Shown in pieces: positions 1 to 7,935 of a stretch of 64,000 nucleotides of DNA. Both the position numbers and the translations under genes were made by a program. Below the pieces are notes generated by a model that searched no databases, was not told the origin of the DNA, and worked only from the letters and a program-made list of their open reading frames with translations. Location of the stretch: contig NZ_BMMM01000030.1 in NCBI RefSeq assembly GCF_014645835.1, positions 1-64,000 on the forward strand, in the 5' to 3' direction. Positions within the stretch are counted from its first letter, which is position 1, and every line of letters begins with the position of its first letter. Source of the stretch: Streptomyces albiflavescens. Its GTDB lineage: Bacteria; Actinomycetota; Actinomycetes; Streptomycetales; Streptomycetaceae.

Positions 1-902
1 TCCTCGGTGACCGGGTGTTCGACCTGCAGGCGGGTGTTGACCTCGAGGAAGGAGATCGTGCCGTCCTGGCCGACCAGGAACTCACAGGTACCCGCGCCCT
101 CGTAGGCGGCTTCCTTGAGGATGGCCTTGGAGGCGCGGTACAGCTCGGCGACCTGGGCGTCGGAGAGGAACGGCGCAGGGGCTTCCTCGACCAGCTTCTG
201 GTGGCGGCGCTGCAGCGAGCAGTCACGCGTCGATACGACGACCACGTTGCCGTGCTTGTCGGCGAGGCACTGGGTCTCCACGTGCCGGGGGCGGTCCAGG
301 TAGCGCTCGACGAAGCACTCGCCACGCCCGAACGCGGCCACCGCCTCGCGGACCGCGGACTCGTACAGCTCGGGCACCTCGTCCAGGGTGCGGGCGACCT
401 TCAGGCCGCGTCCGCCGCCGCCGAAGGCGGCCTTGATGGCGATCGGCAGGCCGTGCTCCTCGGCGAAGGCCACTACCTCGTCGGCGCCGTTCACCGGGTC
501 AGGCGTACCGGCGACCAGCGGGGCGCCGGCACGCTGGGCGATATGCCTGGCTGCGACCTTGTCGCCCAGGTCGCGGATCGCCTGCGGCGGCGGGCCGATC
601 CAGATCAGGCCCGCGTCCAGGACCGCCTGCGCGAACTCCGCGTTTTCGGAGAGGAAGCCGTAGCCCGGGTGGACGGCGTCCGCCCCCGCCTCACGCGCCG
701 CGTTCAGGACCTTGGCGATGTCCAGGTAACTGGTGGCCGGGGTGTCACCGCCCAACGCGAACGCTTCGTCCGCCGCACGGACATGCGACGCGTCCCGGTC
801 CGGTTCCGCATATACGGCAACGCTCGCGATCCCGGCATCCCGGCACGCCCGGGCCACGCGGACAGCGATTTCGCCGCGGTTGGCGATGAGCACCTTGCGC
901 AC
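1..902 (-). CDS. Acyl-CoA carboxylase biotin carboxylase (alpha) subunit, N-terminal part
   Basis: The reverse strand reads VRKVLIANRGEIAVRVARAC from a GTG at 902, the signature N-terminus of biotin carboxylases, and continues with HPGYGFLSENAEFA and the ATP-grasp glycine-rich loop IKAAFGGGGRGLKV. This subunit carboxylates biotin using ATP and bicarbonate. It is the last visible gene of the leftward polyketide operon, about 125 bp after the carboxyltransferase gene, so the pair probably makes malonyl-CoA extender units. A GAGGGG sequence lies about 12 nt before the GTG. The 3' end runs off the window, so whether a biotin-carrier domain is fused at the C-terminus cannot be seen. Family assignment is secure; the link to polyketide supply is inferred from context. 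Confidence 0.93.
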   Translation of the reverse strand, partial: MRKVLIANRGEIAVRVARACRDAGIASVAVYAEPDRDASHVRAADEAFALGGDTPATSYLDIAKVLNAAREAGADAVHPGYGFLSENAEFAQAVLDAGLIWIGPPPQAIRDLGDKVAARHIAQRAGAPLVAGTPDPVNGADEVVAFAEEHGLPIAIKAAFGGGGRGLKVARTLDEVPELYESAVREAVAAFGRGECFVERYLDRPRHVETQCLADKHGNVVVVSTRDCSLQRRHQKLVEEAPAPFLSDAQVAELYRASKAILKEAAYEGAGTCEFLVGQDGTISFLEVNTRLQVEHPVTE

Positions 903-1026
903 GATGGCTCAGTTCCCCTCGTGATCGTGTGGGTTGGTACGTCCAGGATCCGGCAGGGTGGCGTGGGACGTGGCGATTGGGCCCCGGGGCGGCTTCAGTG
1001 GCGCTGCGTGCCGCGACGGCCGTACG

Positions 1027-2664
1027 TCACATCGGGGGGTTCCCGTGCTTGCGTGACGGCAGGTCGGCGTGTTTGCTGCGCAGCATCGTCAGGGAGCGAA
1101 TCAGCGCCGACCGGGTGTCGCGCGGGTCGATGACGTCGTCGACCAGCCCCCGTTCGGCCGCGTAGTAGGGGTGCATCAGCTCCGACTTGTACTCCTTGAT
1201 CTTCTGCTGCCGCACCGCCTCGGGATCGTCGGCGGCCGCGATCTCCCGGCGGAAGACGACGTTGGCCGCGCCCTCCGCCCCCATCACCGCGATCTCGTTC
1301 GTCGGCCAGGCCAGCGAGAGGTCCGCGCCGATGGACCGGGAGTCCATGACGATGTACGCGCCGCCGTACGCCTTGCGCAGGATGAGCTGGACGCGCGGCA
1401 CGGTGGCGTTGCAGTAGGCGTACAGCAGCTTGGCGCCGTGCCGGATGATGCCGCCGTGCTCCTGGTCGACGCCCGGCAGAAAGCCGGGGACGTCCACGAG
1501 GGTGACCAGCGGAATGTTGAACGCGTCGCAGAACTGGACGAAGCGAGCGGCCTTCTCGGATGCCCTGATGTCCAGCACACCGGCGAACGACGCGGGCTGG
1601 TTGGCCACGATCCCCACGACGTGGCCGTCGAGCCGGGCCAGTGCGCAGACGACGTTCGTCGCCCAGGCCTGCTGCACCTCGAACACCTCGCCGTCGTCGA
1701 CGATCTCCTCGACGACCGCGCGCATGTCGTAGGCACGGTTGGGATCGTGGGGGACCAGTTGCAGCAGAGCATCGGTACGCCGGTCGGCGGGGTCGTCGCA
1801 CGGTGCGGCGGGCGGGAGTTCGCGGTTGTTGGAGGGCAGCAGCGTCAGCAGGAACCGTATGTCCTCCAGGCAGGACTCCTCGTCGTCGTAGGCGAAGTGC
1901 GCGACGCCCGAGGTCGCCGCGTGGACGTCGGCTCCGCCGAGCCCGTTCTGGGAGATCTCCTCGCCGGTGACGGCCTGGACCACGTCGGGGCCGGTGATGA
2001 ACATCTGCGAGGTCTCGCGGACCATGAAGACGAAGTCCGTCAGCGCGGGGGAGTACGCGGCCCCGCCCGCGCAGGGACCGAGCATGACGCTGATCTGGGG
2101 GATGACACCGGAGGCGCGGGTGTTGCGCCGGAAGATGCCCCCGTAGCCGGCGAGTGCCGAGACGCCCTCCTGGATGCGGGCACCGGCGCCGTCGTTCAGC
2201 GAGACCAGCGGGGCTCCGGCGGCCTCCGCCAGGTCCATCAGCTTGTGGATCTTCTCGGCGTGGGCCTCGCCCAGCGCGCCACCGAAGATACGGAAGTCAT
2301 GGGCGTACACGAAGACGGTCCGCCCGTGCACGGTGCCCCAGCCGGTGACCACGCCGTCCGAGTGCGGCCGCCGCCGTTCCAGGCCGAAGCCCGTGGCCCG
2401 GTGCCGTCGCAGCGACTCGACTTCTGTGAACGAGCCCTCGTCCAGGAGCAGTTCGACGCGTTCTTGGGCCGTCAGCTTGCCCCTGGCGTGCTGCCGCTCG
2501 GTGGCGGCCGGGTCGGGGCCCTGCCGGGCCGACTCCTTGATCTGGTCCAGTTCGGTGAGGCGGTCGTGCAGCGTCAGCGACGCGGGGCGGTCGGCGAGGA
2601 GCCTTCGGCCCGGTCCGGTGGTCTCTTGGGAGGTGTCGGAAGCGGTCTGCTCAGCCGTGTGCAC
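1027..2664 (-). CDS. Acyl-CoA carboxylase carboxyltransferase (beta) subunit
   Basis: A 545-residue PccB/AccB-type carboxyltransferase, normal in length. Visible signatures are LNDGAGARIQEGV, the oxyanion-type GPCAGGAAYSPAL, VDVPGFLPGVDQEHGGIIRH and AYGGAYIVM. It transfers the carboxyl group from carboxybiotin to acetyl- or propionyl-CoA. I chose the GTG at 2664 (VHTAEQ) because GGAGAAAGG sits just upstream; the same frame stays open to 2967, but that extension reads into a separate relic gene. It lies between the aromatase/cyclase and the biotin carboxylase on one strand, the usual arrangement when a type II polyketide cluster carries its own malonyl-CoA supply. The acyl-CoA preference cannot be read from the sequence. 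Confidence 0.93.
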   Translation of the reverse strand: MHTAEQTASDTSQETTGPGRRLLADRPASLTLHDRLTELDQIKESARQGPDPAATERQHARGKLTAQERVELLLDEGSFTEVESLRRHRATGFGLERRRPHSDGVVTGWGTVHGRTVFVYAHDFRIFGGALGEAHAEKIHKLMDLAEAAGAPLVSLNDGAGARIQEGVSALAGYGGIFRRNTRASGVIPQISVMLGPCAGGAAYSPALTDFVFMVRETSQMFITGPDVVQAVTGEEISQNGLGGADVHAATSGVAHFAYDDEESCLEDIRFLLTLLPSNNRELPPAAPCDDPADRRTDALLQLVPHDPNRAYDMRAVVEEIVDDGEVFEVQQAWATNVVCALARLDGHVVGIVANQPASFAGVLDIRASEKAARFVQFCDAFNIPLVTLVDVPGFLPGVDQEHGGIIRHGAKLLYAYCNATVPRVQLILRKAYGGAYIVMDSRSIGADLSLAWPTNEIAVMGAEGAANVVFRREIAAADDPEAVRQQKIKEYKSELMHPYYAAERGLVDDVIDPRDTRSALIRSLTMLRSKHADLPSRKHGNPPM

Positions 2665-2717
2665 AGTGGTCCACCCTTTCTCCGCGGGATGCCCGCGTGA
2701 TCCGCGTGATGCGTTGG

Positions 2718-2967
2718 TCAGGCCCGTGATGTGCTGTCCGTCGCCACGGCGGCGCAGATCCGCTCGGCGGCCGCCACGTCCAGGCCCATCACGGTGCCCA
2801 TCCGTCGCGGCGGTGACGCAGCCCGCGCGCAGGGCATGCAGCGTGACCAGGCTGGTCAGGAACACCGAGGGCTGCGTGACGGCGGTGTCGCGCAGCCCCT
2901 CGGCGGAACCCGCCCAGCACGGCCAGGACAGGGCGGTGCGTTCCTTTCGGACGGCGCCGCCGTCCAC
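2718..2967 (-). pseudogene. Relic of a malonyl-CoA:ACP transacylase-like gene (internally deleted)
   Basis: Between the aromatase/cyclase and the carboxyltransferase, two short stretches resemble separate parts of acyl/malonyl transferases. From the GTG at 2967 the frame gives RDTAVTQPSVFLTSLVTLHA, matching the conserved TQPxxF region just before the catalytic GHSxGE loop. After about base 2795 the good codon bias moves to another frame, giving MGTVMGLDVAAAERICAAVA and a stop at 2718. That resembles the (A)AVLGLD segment found well after the catalytic loop. The nucleophile-elbow region GHSxG between them is missing and the join changes frame, so no active enzyme can be made. Family identity is inferred from these two motifs only. 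Confidence 0.5.
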
Positions 2968-2977
2968 GAGGACCTGC

Positions 2978-3922
2978 TCAGACCTGCGAACCGGCGCTGA
3001 TGTCCTCGGCGTACGCCTTGGCGTGTTCCAAGGTGATCCGGCTGTTGCCGCTCAGCGCGGTGCGGGCGAACTCCCGGGCGTCGGCCACCGTGGCGGCCTC
3101 GCCGAGGACGCCCGGCACGGCTTCGGGCCGGATCGCGACGGTGTGCCGGGAGGTCACCGCGACGCCGCCGCGCACGGTCGTCACCCGCCACTCGCCCGTG
3201 TGGGCCGTCATCAGTGGGGGCACGACGGTCTGCTTGTAGACGATCCGTTCGTCGGCGAAGCAGACCCGCACCGACTTGGTGGTGTGCATGGCACCGTCGG
3301 CGGTGATGGTGTCCATCTCCATGATCTGGACGCCCGGTTCATCCTCCCTGAGGTCCATGCGGGCGACATGCGGCAGCCGCTCGGGCCACCGCCGGGCCTG
3401 GTACAGGAAGTCGTACACATCGCCTGCCGCGCCGTCGACGACGACCCTGTCCTCGAAGGTCAGCCGCAGTTCGGACCGGTCGGCCGCCTGCTCGGCCAGC
3501 GCCTTGAGATTCGCCAGCTCGGTGCGGCTGTTGCGGTCCGTGACCTCGGTGATCCAGGCGAGGTCGTCCGGGGCGTCGTCGACCGCACGGTAGCTGTGCT
3601 CAAGGGTGACCTCGGTTCCGCCGTCCGACAGACCCCGCAGCACCCATGCGCCGGACATCGCGGCGATCGGCGGCTGGGAGACTTCCTGCCGGAAGGTGAT
3701 GCGCAGGGCTTCGGGGTCCAGTTCTCGGAGCGAGGTCCAGGCCTTGACCTGGTCGCCGGCGACCGCCCAGATCTGTATGCGTTCGTGGGACTCGTCCTGT
3801 TCGAGCGGTTCGACGTGGACGGTGGGATGGAAGTTCACCGGCCACGCGGAGGCGTCGGCCAGCAGCTCGTAGACGGTCTCGGGTGTGGCCGCCACCGTGA
3901 GGGCGTGCTGCACATCGCTCAT
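2978..3922 (-). CDS. Didomain polyketide aromatase/cyclase (SRPBCC)
   Basis: A 314-residue protein with two START/Bet v1-like (SRPBCC) halves, roughly residues 5-145 (VAATPETVYELLADASAWP) and 160-305 (FEDRVVVDGAAGDVYDFLYQ). This is the layout of didomain aromatase/cyclases of the ActVII type. These act after C-9 ketoreduction to close and aromatise the first ring of the ACP-bound poly-beta-ketone. Start ATG 3922 gives MSDVQHALTV. It sits 35 bp downstream of the ketoreductase and just upstream of the transacylase relic. Didomain cyclases usually accompany reduced polyketides, consistent with the neighbouring ActIII-type reductase. Chain length and final ring pattern cannot be deduced. Confidence 0.93.
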   Translation of the reverse strand: MSDVQHALTVAATPETVYELLADASAWPVNFHPTVHVEPLEQDESHERIQIWAVAGDQVKAWTSLRELDPEALRITFRQEVSQPPIAAMSGAWVLRGLSDGGTEVTLEHSYRAVDDAPDDLAWITEVTDRNSRTELANLKALAEQAADRSELRLTFEDRVVVDGAAGDVYDFLYQARRWPERLPHVARMDLREDEPGVQIMEMDTITADGAMHTTKSVRVCFADERIVYKQTVVPPLMTAHTGEWRVTTVRGGVAVTSRHTVAIRPEAVPGVLGEAATVADAREFARTALSGNSRITLEHAKAYAEDISAGSQV

Positions 3923-3957
3923 GGGTTCACCGGTCCTTGTCCGTGGTTTCCGAGGCG

Positions 3958-4743
3958 TCAGTAGTTGCCGAGTCCGCCGCACACGTTGAGCGCCTGTGCG
4001 GTGATGGAGGCGGCGAGGTCCGACATCAGATAGCCGACCAGGCCGGCCACCTCCTCCGGGGTGGAGTAGCGGCCGAGCGGGATCTTGGTCTGGAACCGCT
4101 CCAGGACCTCCTGCTCGTCGCTGGCCCAGATCCGCGCGTAGTTGGTGCGTACCAGCTGCGCCATGGGTGTCTCGACGTAGCCCGGGCACACGGCGTTGAC
4201 GGTGATCCCCGTCTTCGCCAGCTCCAGGCCCAGGGCCTTGGTGAAGCCGACGACCCCATGCTTGGACGCCGAGTACGGGGCTCCCAGGACGACGCCCTGC
4301 TTGCCGCCCGTCGAGGCGATGTTGACGATGCGGCCGCGCGGCTTGTCGCGCATCCCGCCGGTGGTGAGAACCTCCCGGGTCATCAGGAAGACGCTGTTGA
4401 GGTTGGTGTCGATGACGTCGTACCAGGTCTCGTCGGCGAGGTCGGCGGTGATGCCGCCGCCGCTGCGTCCGGCGTTGTTGACCAGGGCGTCGACGGTGCC
4501 ATAGCGGTGCACGGCTGCCTCCACGAAGGCGCGCACGTCGTCGCGGGACCGGACGTCGCAGCGCTGCCCGTCCACTTGGAGGCCGCGCTCGCGCAGATCC
4601 TTGACGGTGACGGCCAGGTCCTCCTCGTGCCGCGCGCAGATGAACACCTTCGCGCCCCGCTGGGCCAGGGTCTCAGTGACCGCGAGGCCGATTCCGCTGG
4701 TGCCGCCGGTGACGATCACGATGTCGGCGCTGTCATTCGCCAT
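3958..4743 (-). CDS. Polyketide C-9 ketoreductase, ActIII type
   Basis: A 261-residue SDR very like ActIII, down to residue numbering: TGGTSGIG cofactor loop at 12-19, N114, S144, Y157 and K161 as the catalytic tetrad, and the LNVCGGLGNY C-terminus. It should reduce the C-9 carbonyl of the nascent ACP-bound polyketide with NADPH. The loop that in ActIII reads P94-G95-G96, which influences substrate docking and stereochemistry, reads S94-G95-G96 here. It lies between the ACP and the aromatase/cyclase. Position and sequence agree well with a dedicated polyketide reductase rather than FabG. Confidence 0.95.
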   Translation of the reverse strand: MANDSADIVIVTGGTSGIGLAVTETLAQRGAKVFICARHEEDLAVTVKDLRERGLQVDGQRCDVRSRDDVRAFVEAAVHRYGTVDALVNNAGRSGGGITADLADETWYDVIDTNLNSVFLMTREVLTTGGMRDKPRGRIVNIASTGGKQGVVLGAPYSASKHGVVGFTKALGLELAKTGITVNAVCPGYVETPMAQLVRTNYARIWASDEQEVLERFQTKIPLGRYSTPEEVAGLVGYLMSDLAASITAQALNVCGGLGNY

Positions 4744-4804
4744 GCTCTGTGCTCTCCTTTACCGGTGGATGTCCTGTGACCGATGGATTCCGCAAGCCCG
4801 AGGT

Positions 4805-5068
4805 TCAGGTGCCGACCGTGACCAGCTCGTTGACCAGGGCCAGGAACAGCCGGGGAGTCTCCGCCTCGCCGACTACGTCGTCGGAGAGCTTGATCCCCGT
4901 CTCTCGCTCGACGCGGCCGGCCGCTTCGAGCAACGCCAGCGAGTCGTAGCCGAGTTCGGTGAACGAGAGGTCGAGGATGTCGCCGTCGAGGTCGACGCCC
5001 TCGTCCTCACCGGCGCTCTCGCGCAGGATGCGGGTCAGGCCGGCCAGGGTCAGTTCGTGTGTCGCCAT
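4805..5068 (-). CDS. Type II polyketide acyl carrier protein
   Basis: An 87-residue ACP. The phosphopantetheine attachment serine is S43 in ELGYDSLALLEAA, with the usual preceding acidic/hydrophobic helix (DLSFTELGYDSL). It carries the growing polyketide between KS/CLF, ketoreductase and cyclase. I prefer the ATG at 5068 (MATHELTLAG) over an ATG five codons upstream because GTGAGG is spaced correctly before 5068. It follows the CLF in the conserved KS-CLF-ACP order of minimal type II polyketide synthases. Confidence 0.95.
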   Translation of the reverse strand: MATHELTLAGLTRILRESAGEDEGVDLDGDILDLSFTELGYDSLALLEAAGRVERETGIKLSDDVVGEAETPRLFLALVNELVTVGT

Positions 5069-5152
5069 GGGTGAGGTCCTCACTTTCGGGGTGCCGCCGT
5101 CGGGCGGGCCGGTGGGTGTCGTACGGCGGAGCGGACTGCCGTCGATGGGCGG

Positions 5153-6379
5153 TCAGTTGCTGTCGGGCCCGGCGCGCAGCACGACGGCCGCGTTGAATCC
5201 GCCGTGGCCGCGGGCGACCACCAGCGCGGTGCGTACGGTCATCTCGCGCGCGGTGTCGCGGACCAGGGCGATCGGGCAGTCCGCCGCCTGGTCCGGCACG
5301 CGCAGGGTCGGCGGGACGATCCCGTCCCGCATGGCCAGCAGTGCCGCCGCCACGTCGAGGCAGGCCGCGCCGGAGTACAGTCGGCCGGTCATCGTCTTGG
5401 GCGCGGTGACCGGCACGGTGTGCGGGCCGAACACGGCGGCGAGGGTCTGCGCCTCCGTCCGGTCGAGATCGCGCACTCCGGCCGCGTCCGCGAACACCAC
5501 GTCGATCTCCGGCGGCGCGACCGCGGCGTCCGCCAGGGCCAGCTCGACGGCCCGGCGCAGTCCCGGCTCCCGGTCGGAGCCGGGCGCGGGGTCGCAGGAG
5601 GCGCCGTAGCCGGCGATCGTGCCGTAGATCCGCGCACCGCGCTCCAGAGCTCCGGCTGCGCTCTCCAGTACGAGGATGGCGCCGCCCTCGCCGGGTACGT
5701 GACCGTCCGCGGAGACGTCGAAGGGTGCGTAGGCCCGCTCGGGATCGGCGGACCGGCTGAGCCGTCCGCTGGTGATCTGTGAGACCAGGCCCCATGGGGA
5801 GAGGGAGGCGTCCACCCCGCCGGACACGACGAGGCCGGTCCCCTTGCGCACGTGCCGCCGTCCGTGGCCGAGCGCGTCGAGGCCACCCGCCCCCTCCGTC
5901 ACCAGGACGCCGCTCGGGCCTCGCATGCCGTGCCGGATGGAGATCTGGCCGGTGTTGACCGCGTAGAACCAGGCGAAGGACTGGTAGGCGCTGACGTATT
6001 CGGGGCCGTTGCTCCACAGCTTCTGCAGCTCGTTCTGGGCGAACTCGAAGCCTCCCGAGGCACTGGCGGTCACCACGCCCATGCCGAACTCCGGTACTGC
6101 CGCCGGGTCCACCTCGGCGTCGGCGAGCGCCCAGTCCGAGGCGGCCAGCGCCATCTGTGTCATTCGGTCGGTCTGCGGAAGCAGACGGCTGGAGAGATGG
6201 TCGGCCGCGTCGAAGGTCAGGACCTCCCCGGCCAGCGGCGAAGGATAGCCGCTGGGGTCGTAGCGGCTGATCCGGTCGATGCCGCTGACGCCCTTCAGTG
6301 TCGCGGTCCAGAACTCCTCGGTGCCCAGGCCGTTCGGCGCGACCACGCCGATCCCGGTGACCACCACGTCCGCGGTCAT
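5153..6379 (-). CDS. Chain length factor (KS-beta)
   Basis: A 408-residue ketosynthase-fold protein without the catalytic cysteine, paired with KS-alpha to set chain length and hold the primer/extender. Its ATG overlaps the KS-alpha stop (ATGA at 6376-6379), implying translational coupling and equal stoichiometry. The nucleophile-elbow position reads VLVTEGAGGLDALG. Chain length factors usually carry glutamine where this one has Gly163 (codon GGG at 5893-5891), so the canonical Cys-to-Gln replacement is itself replaced. The rest of the fold, including PFDVSADGHVPGEGGAILVL, looks intact. Function as CLF is secure from sequence and position; the effect of Gly163 is unknown. Confidence 0.95.
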   Translation of the reverse strand: MTADVVVTGIGVVAPNGLGTEEFWTATLKGVSGIDRISRYDPSGYPSPLAGEVLTFDAADHLSSRLLPQTDRMTQMALAASDWALADAEVDPAAVPEFGMGVVTASASGGFEFAQNELQKLWSNGPEYVSAYQSFAWFYAVNTGQISIRHGMRGPSGVLVTEGAGGLDALGHGRRHVRKGTGLVVSGGVDASLSPWGLVSQITSGRLSRSADPERAYAPFDVSADGHVPGEGGAILVLESAAGALERGARIYGTIAGYGASCDPAPGSDREPGLRRAVELALADAAVAPPEIDVVFADAAGVRDLDRTEAQTLAAVFGPHTVPVTAPKTMTGRLYSGAACLDVAAALLAMRDGIVPPTLRVPDQAADCPIALVRDTAREMTVRTALVVARGHGGFNAAVVLRAGPDSN

Positions 6380-7710
6380 ATGGCCGTCCTCCCGCCGGGC
6401 CGGGTCAGCACCATGGCGCTCTGAAAGCCGCCGAAACCGCTGCCCACCGTGAGCACCGTGTCCACGTCCTGCTCACGGGCCGTCAGAGGTACGTAGTCCA
6501 GGTCGCACTCCGGATCGGGGGTGTGGAGATTCGCGGTGGGCGGCACCACGCCGTGCTCGATGGCCAGCGCGCAGGCGGCGATCTCGATCGAGCCGATCGC
6601 CCCGAGCGAGTGCCCGATCATCGACTTGATGGAGCTGACCGGGACGTCGTACGCGTGCTCCCGGAGGCTGAGTTTGAAGGCAGCGGTCTCGTGGCGGTCG
6701 TTCTGCTTGGTGCCGGAGCCGTGTGCGTTGATGTACGACACGGCCTCGGCGTTCATCCGCGCCTCGGCCAGCGCGGTGGTGATCGCCTCCGCCATCTCCC
6801 GCCCGTCCGGACGCAGTCCGGTCATGTGGAAGGCGTTGCAGCGGGAGGCGAAGCCGGCCAGCTCGGCGTAGACGTGGGCGCCGCGCCGCCGGGCGTGCTC
6901 GTACTCCTCCAGGACGAAGACGGCCGCGCCCTCGCCCAGCACGAAGCCGTTACGGCTCTTGTCGAACGGGCGAGAGGCGTGCTCGGCGTCGTCATTGCGG
7001 GGGGTGGTCGCCTTGATGGCGTCGAAACAGGCCACCGCGATCGGTGAGATCGGGGCGTCGGTCGCACCGGCGACCATGAGGTCGGCGCTGCCCTCGGCGA
7101 TCAGCTCGCGGGCGTAGCCGACCGAGTCGAGGCCCGAGGTGCAGCCGGCCGAGACGACCGCGGCCGGCCCCTCGGCGCCCACCGCCCAGGCGACCTCGGC
7201 GGCGATGCTGCTGGGTACGAAGTGCCCGTACAGATGCGGCACTCCGTAGGAGTTGTCGACCAGCCACTTGCGGCCGCTGTCGCTGAGGACGACGTACTCC
7301 TCCTCCAGCCCCATGGTGGCGCCGACCGCGCTGCCGATGGTCACCCCGATCCGTGCGGGATCCGGGTCGCCGAAGTCCAGGCCGCTGTCGTGAACCGCCT
7401 CCCGGGCCCCGACGACCGCGAACTGGGTCGCCCGGTCCATCCGGCGGATCTCACGGGGTGTCAGTCCCTGCTGGGCGGGGTCGAACGTGCACTCCGCCGC
7501 GACCTGGGAGCGGAACGGGGCGGGGTCGAAGAAGGAGATGCGCCCGGTCGCGGTGCGACCTGAGGTGATGAGGTCCCAGAACGCTTTGGTGCCCGTACCG
7601 CCGGGCGCCACGACGCCTATGCCGGTGATGACCACTCGGCGGGGGGCCGTGGGCGCTCGCCCCGGCTCCGGGGCGCGGCGGGCGTCCACAGCGGGGTCCG
7701 TCGCTGACAT
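6376..7710 (-). CDS. Type II polyketide ketosynthase (KS-alpha)
   Basis: A 444-residue beta-ketoacyl synthase with catalytic Cys190 in VVSAGCTSGLDSVG and the two histidine motifs INAHGSGT and MIGHSLGAIGSIE. Together with the CLF and ACP it makes the minimal polyketide synthase that condenses malonyl units. The ATG at 7710 (MSATDPAVDA) gives an N-terminus about 20 residues longer than typical; the frame stays open far upstream, but that extension is the antisense of the divergent gene. It is the first gene of the leftward operon, and its promoter region holds an array of SARP-type heptamers about 134 bp upstream. Confidence 0.96.
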   Translation of the reverse strand: MSATDPAVDARRAPEPGRAPTAPRRVVITGIGVVAPGGTGTKAFWDLITSGRTATGRISFFDPAPFRSQVAAECTFDPAQQGLTPREIRRMDRATQFAVVGAREAVHDSGLDFGDPDPARIGVTIGSAVGATMGLEEEYVVLSDSGRKWLVDNSYGVPHLYGHFVPSSIAAEVAWAVGAEGPAAVVSAGCTSGLDSVGYARELIAEGSADLMVAGATDAPISPIAVACFDAIKATTPRNDDAEHASRPFDKSRNGFVLGEGAAVFVLEEYEHARRRGAHVYAELAGFASRCNAFHMTGLRPDGREMAEAITTALAEARMNAEAVSYINAHGSGTKQNDRHETAAFKLSLREHAYDVPVSSIKSMIGHSLGAIGSIEIAACALAIEHGVVPPTANLHTPDPECDLDYVPLTAREQDVDTVLTVGSGFGGFQSAMVLTRPGGRTAI

Positions 7711-7769
7711 ATGGGTTGCCTTTCGTGGATGAGTCCCCTTTGGCTGCGTCAGAACCTGGCCACCGTGGC

Positions 7770-7798
7770 TCAAGGACGACTCAAGGTCCGCACAAGGA
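7770..7798 (+). promoter_or_regulatory. Three 11-bp-spaced heptamers (probable SARP operator)
   Basis: TCAAGGA (7770-7776), TCAAGGT (7781-7787) and ACAAGGA (7792-7798) are direct repeats with starts exactly 11 bp apart and 4-bp spacers, as in known SARP binding sites. They face the rightward fusion gene starting at 7936. No clear -10 box is visible after them. Two SARP genes lie 5-8 kb away. Confidence 0.68.
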
Positions 7799-7843
7799 GT
7801 TCGCGAACCGGACCCACGTGGGCATCCAACCTGCGGCGAGGTG

Positions 7844-7883
7844 TCCTTGACCGGCCTTCGAGCCGTCCTTGAGCGGGACTTGA
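7844..7883 (-). promoter_or_regulatory. Four 11-bp-spaced heptamers (probable SARP operator for KS-alpha operon)
   Basis: On the reverse strand four heptamers occur with starts 11 bp apart: TCAAGTC, TCAAGGA, TCGAAGG and TCAAGGA (forward positions 7877, 7866, 7855 and 7844). They point toward KS-alpha, whose start is about 134 bp downstream, mirroring the rightward array. Confidence 0.72.
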
Positions 7884-7935
7884 GAGCGTCCGGCCAGCCA
7901 CGAGACCGGCACCATCGACGCGATGCGAGGACTCC

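Noticed and set aside
2700..2967. N-terminal extension of the carboxyltransferase to 646 residues
   Set aside because: The extension reads through the transacylase relic; GTG 2664 has its own ribosome site and gives a normal length.
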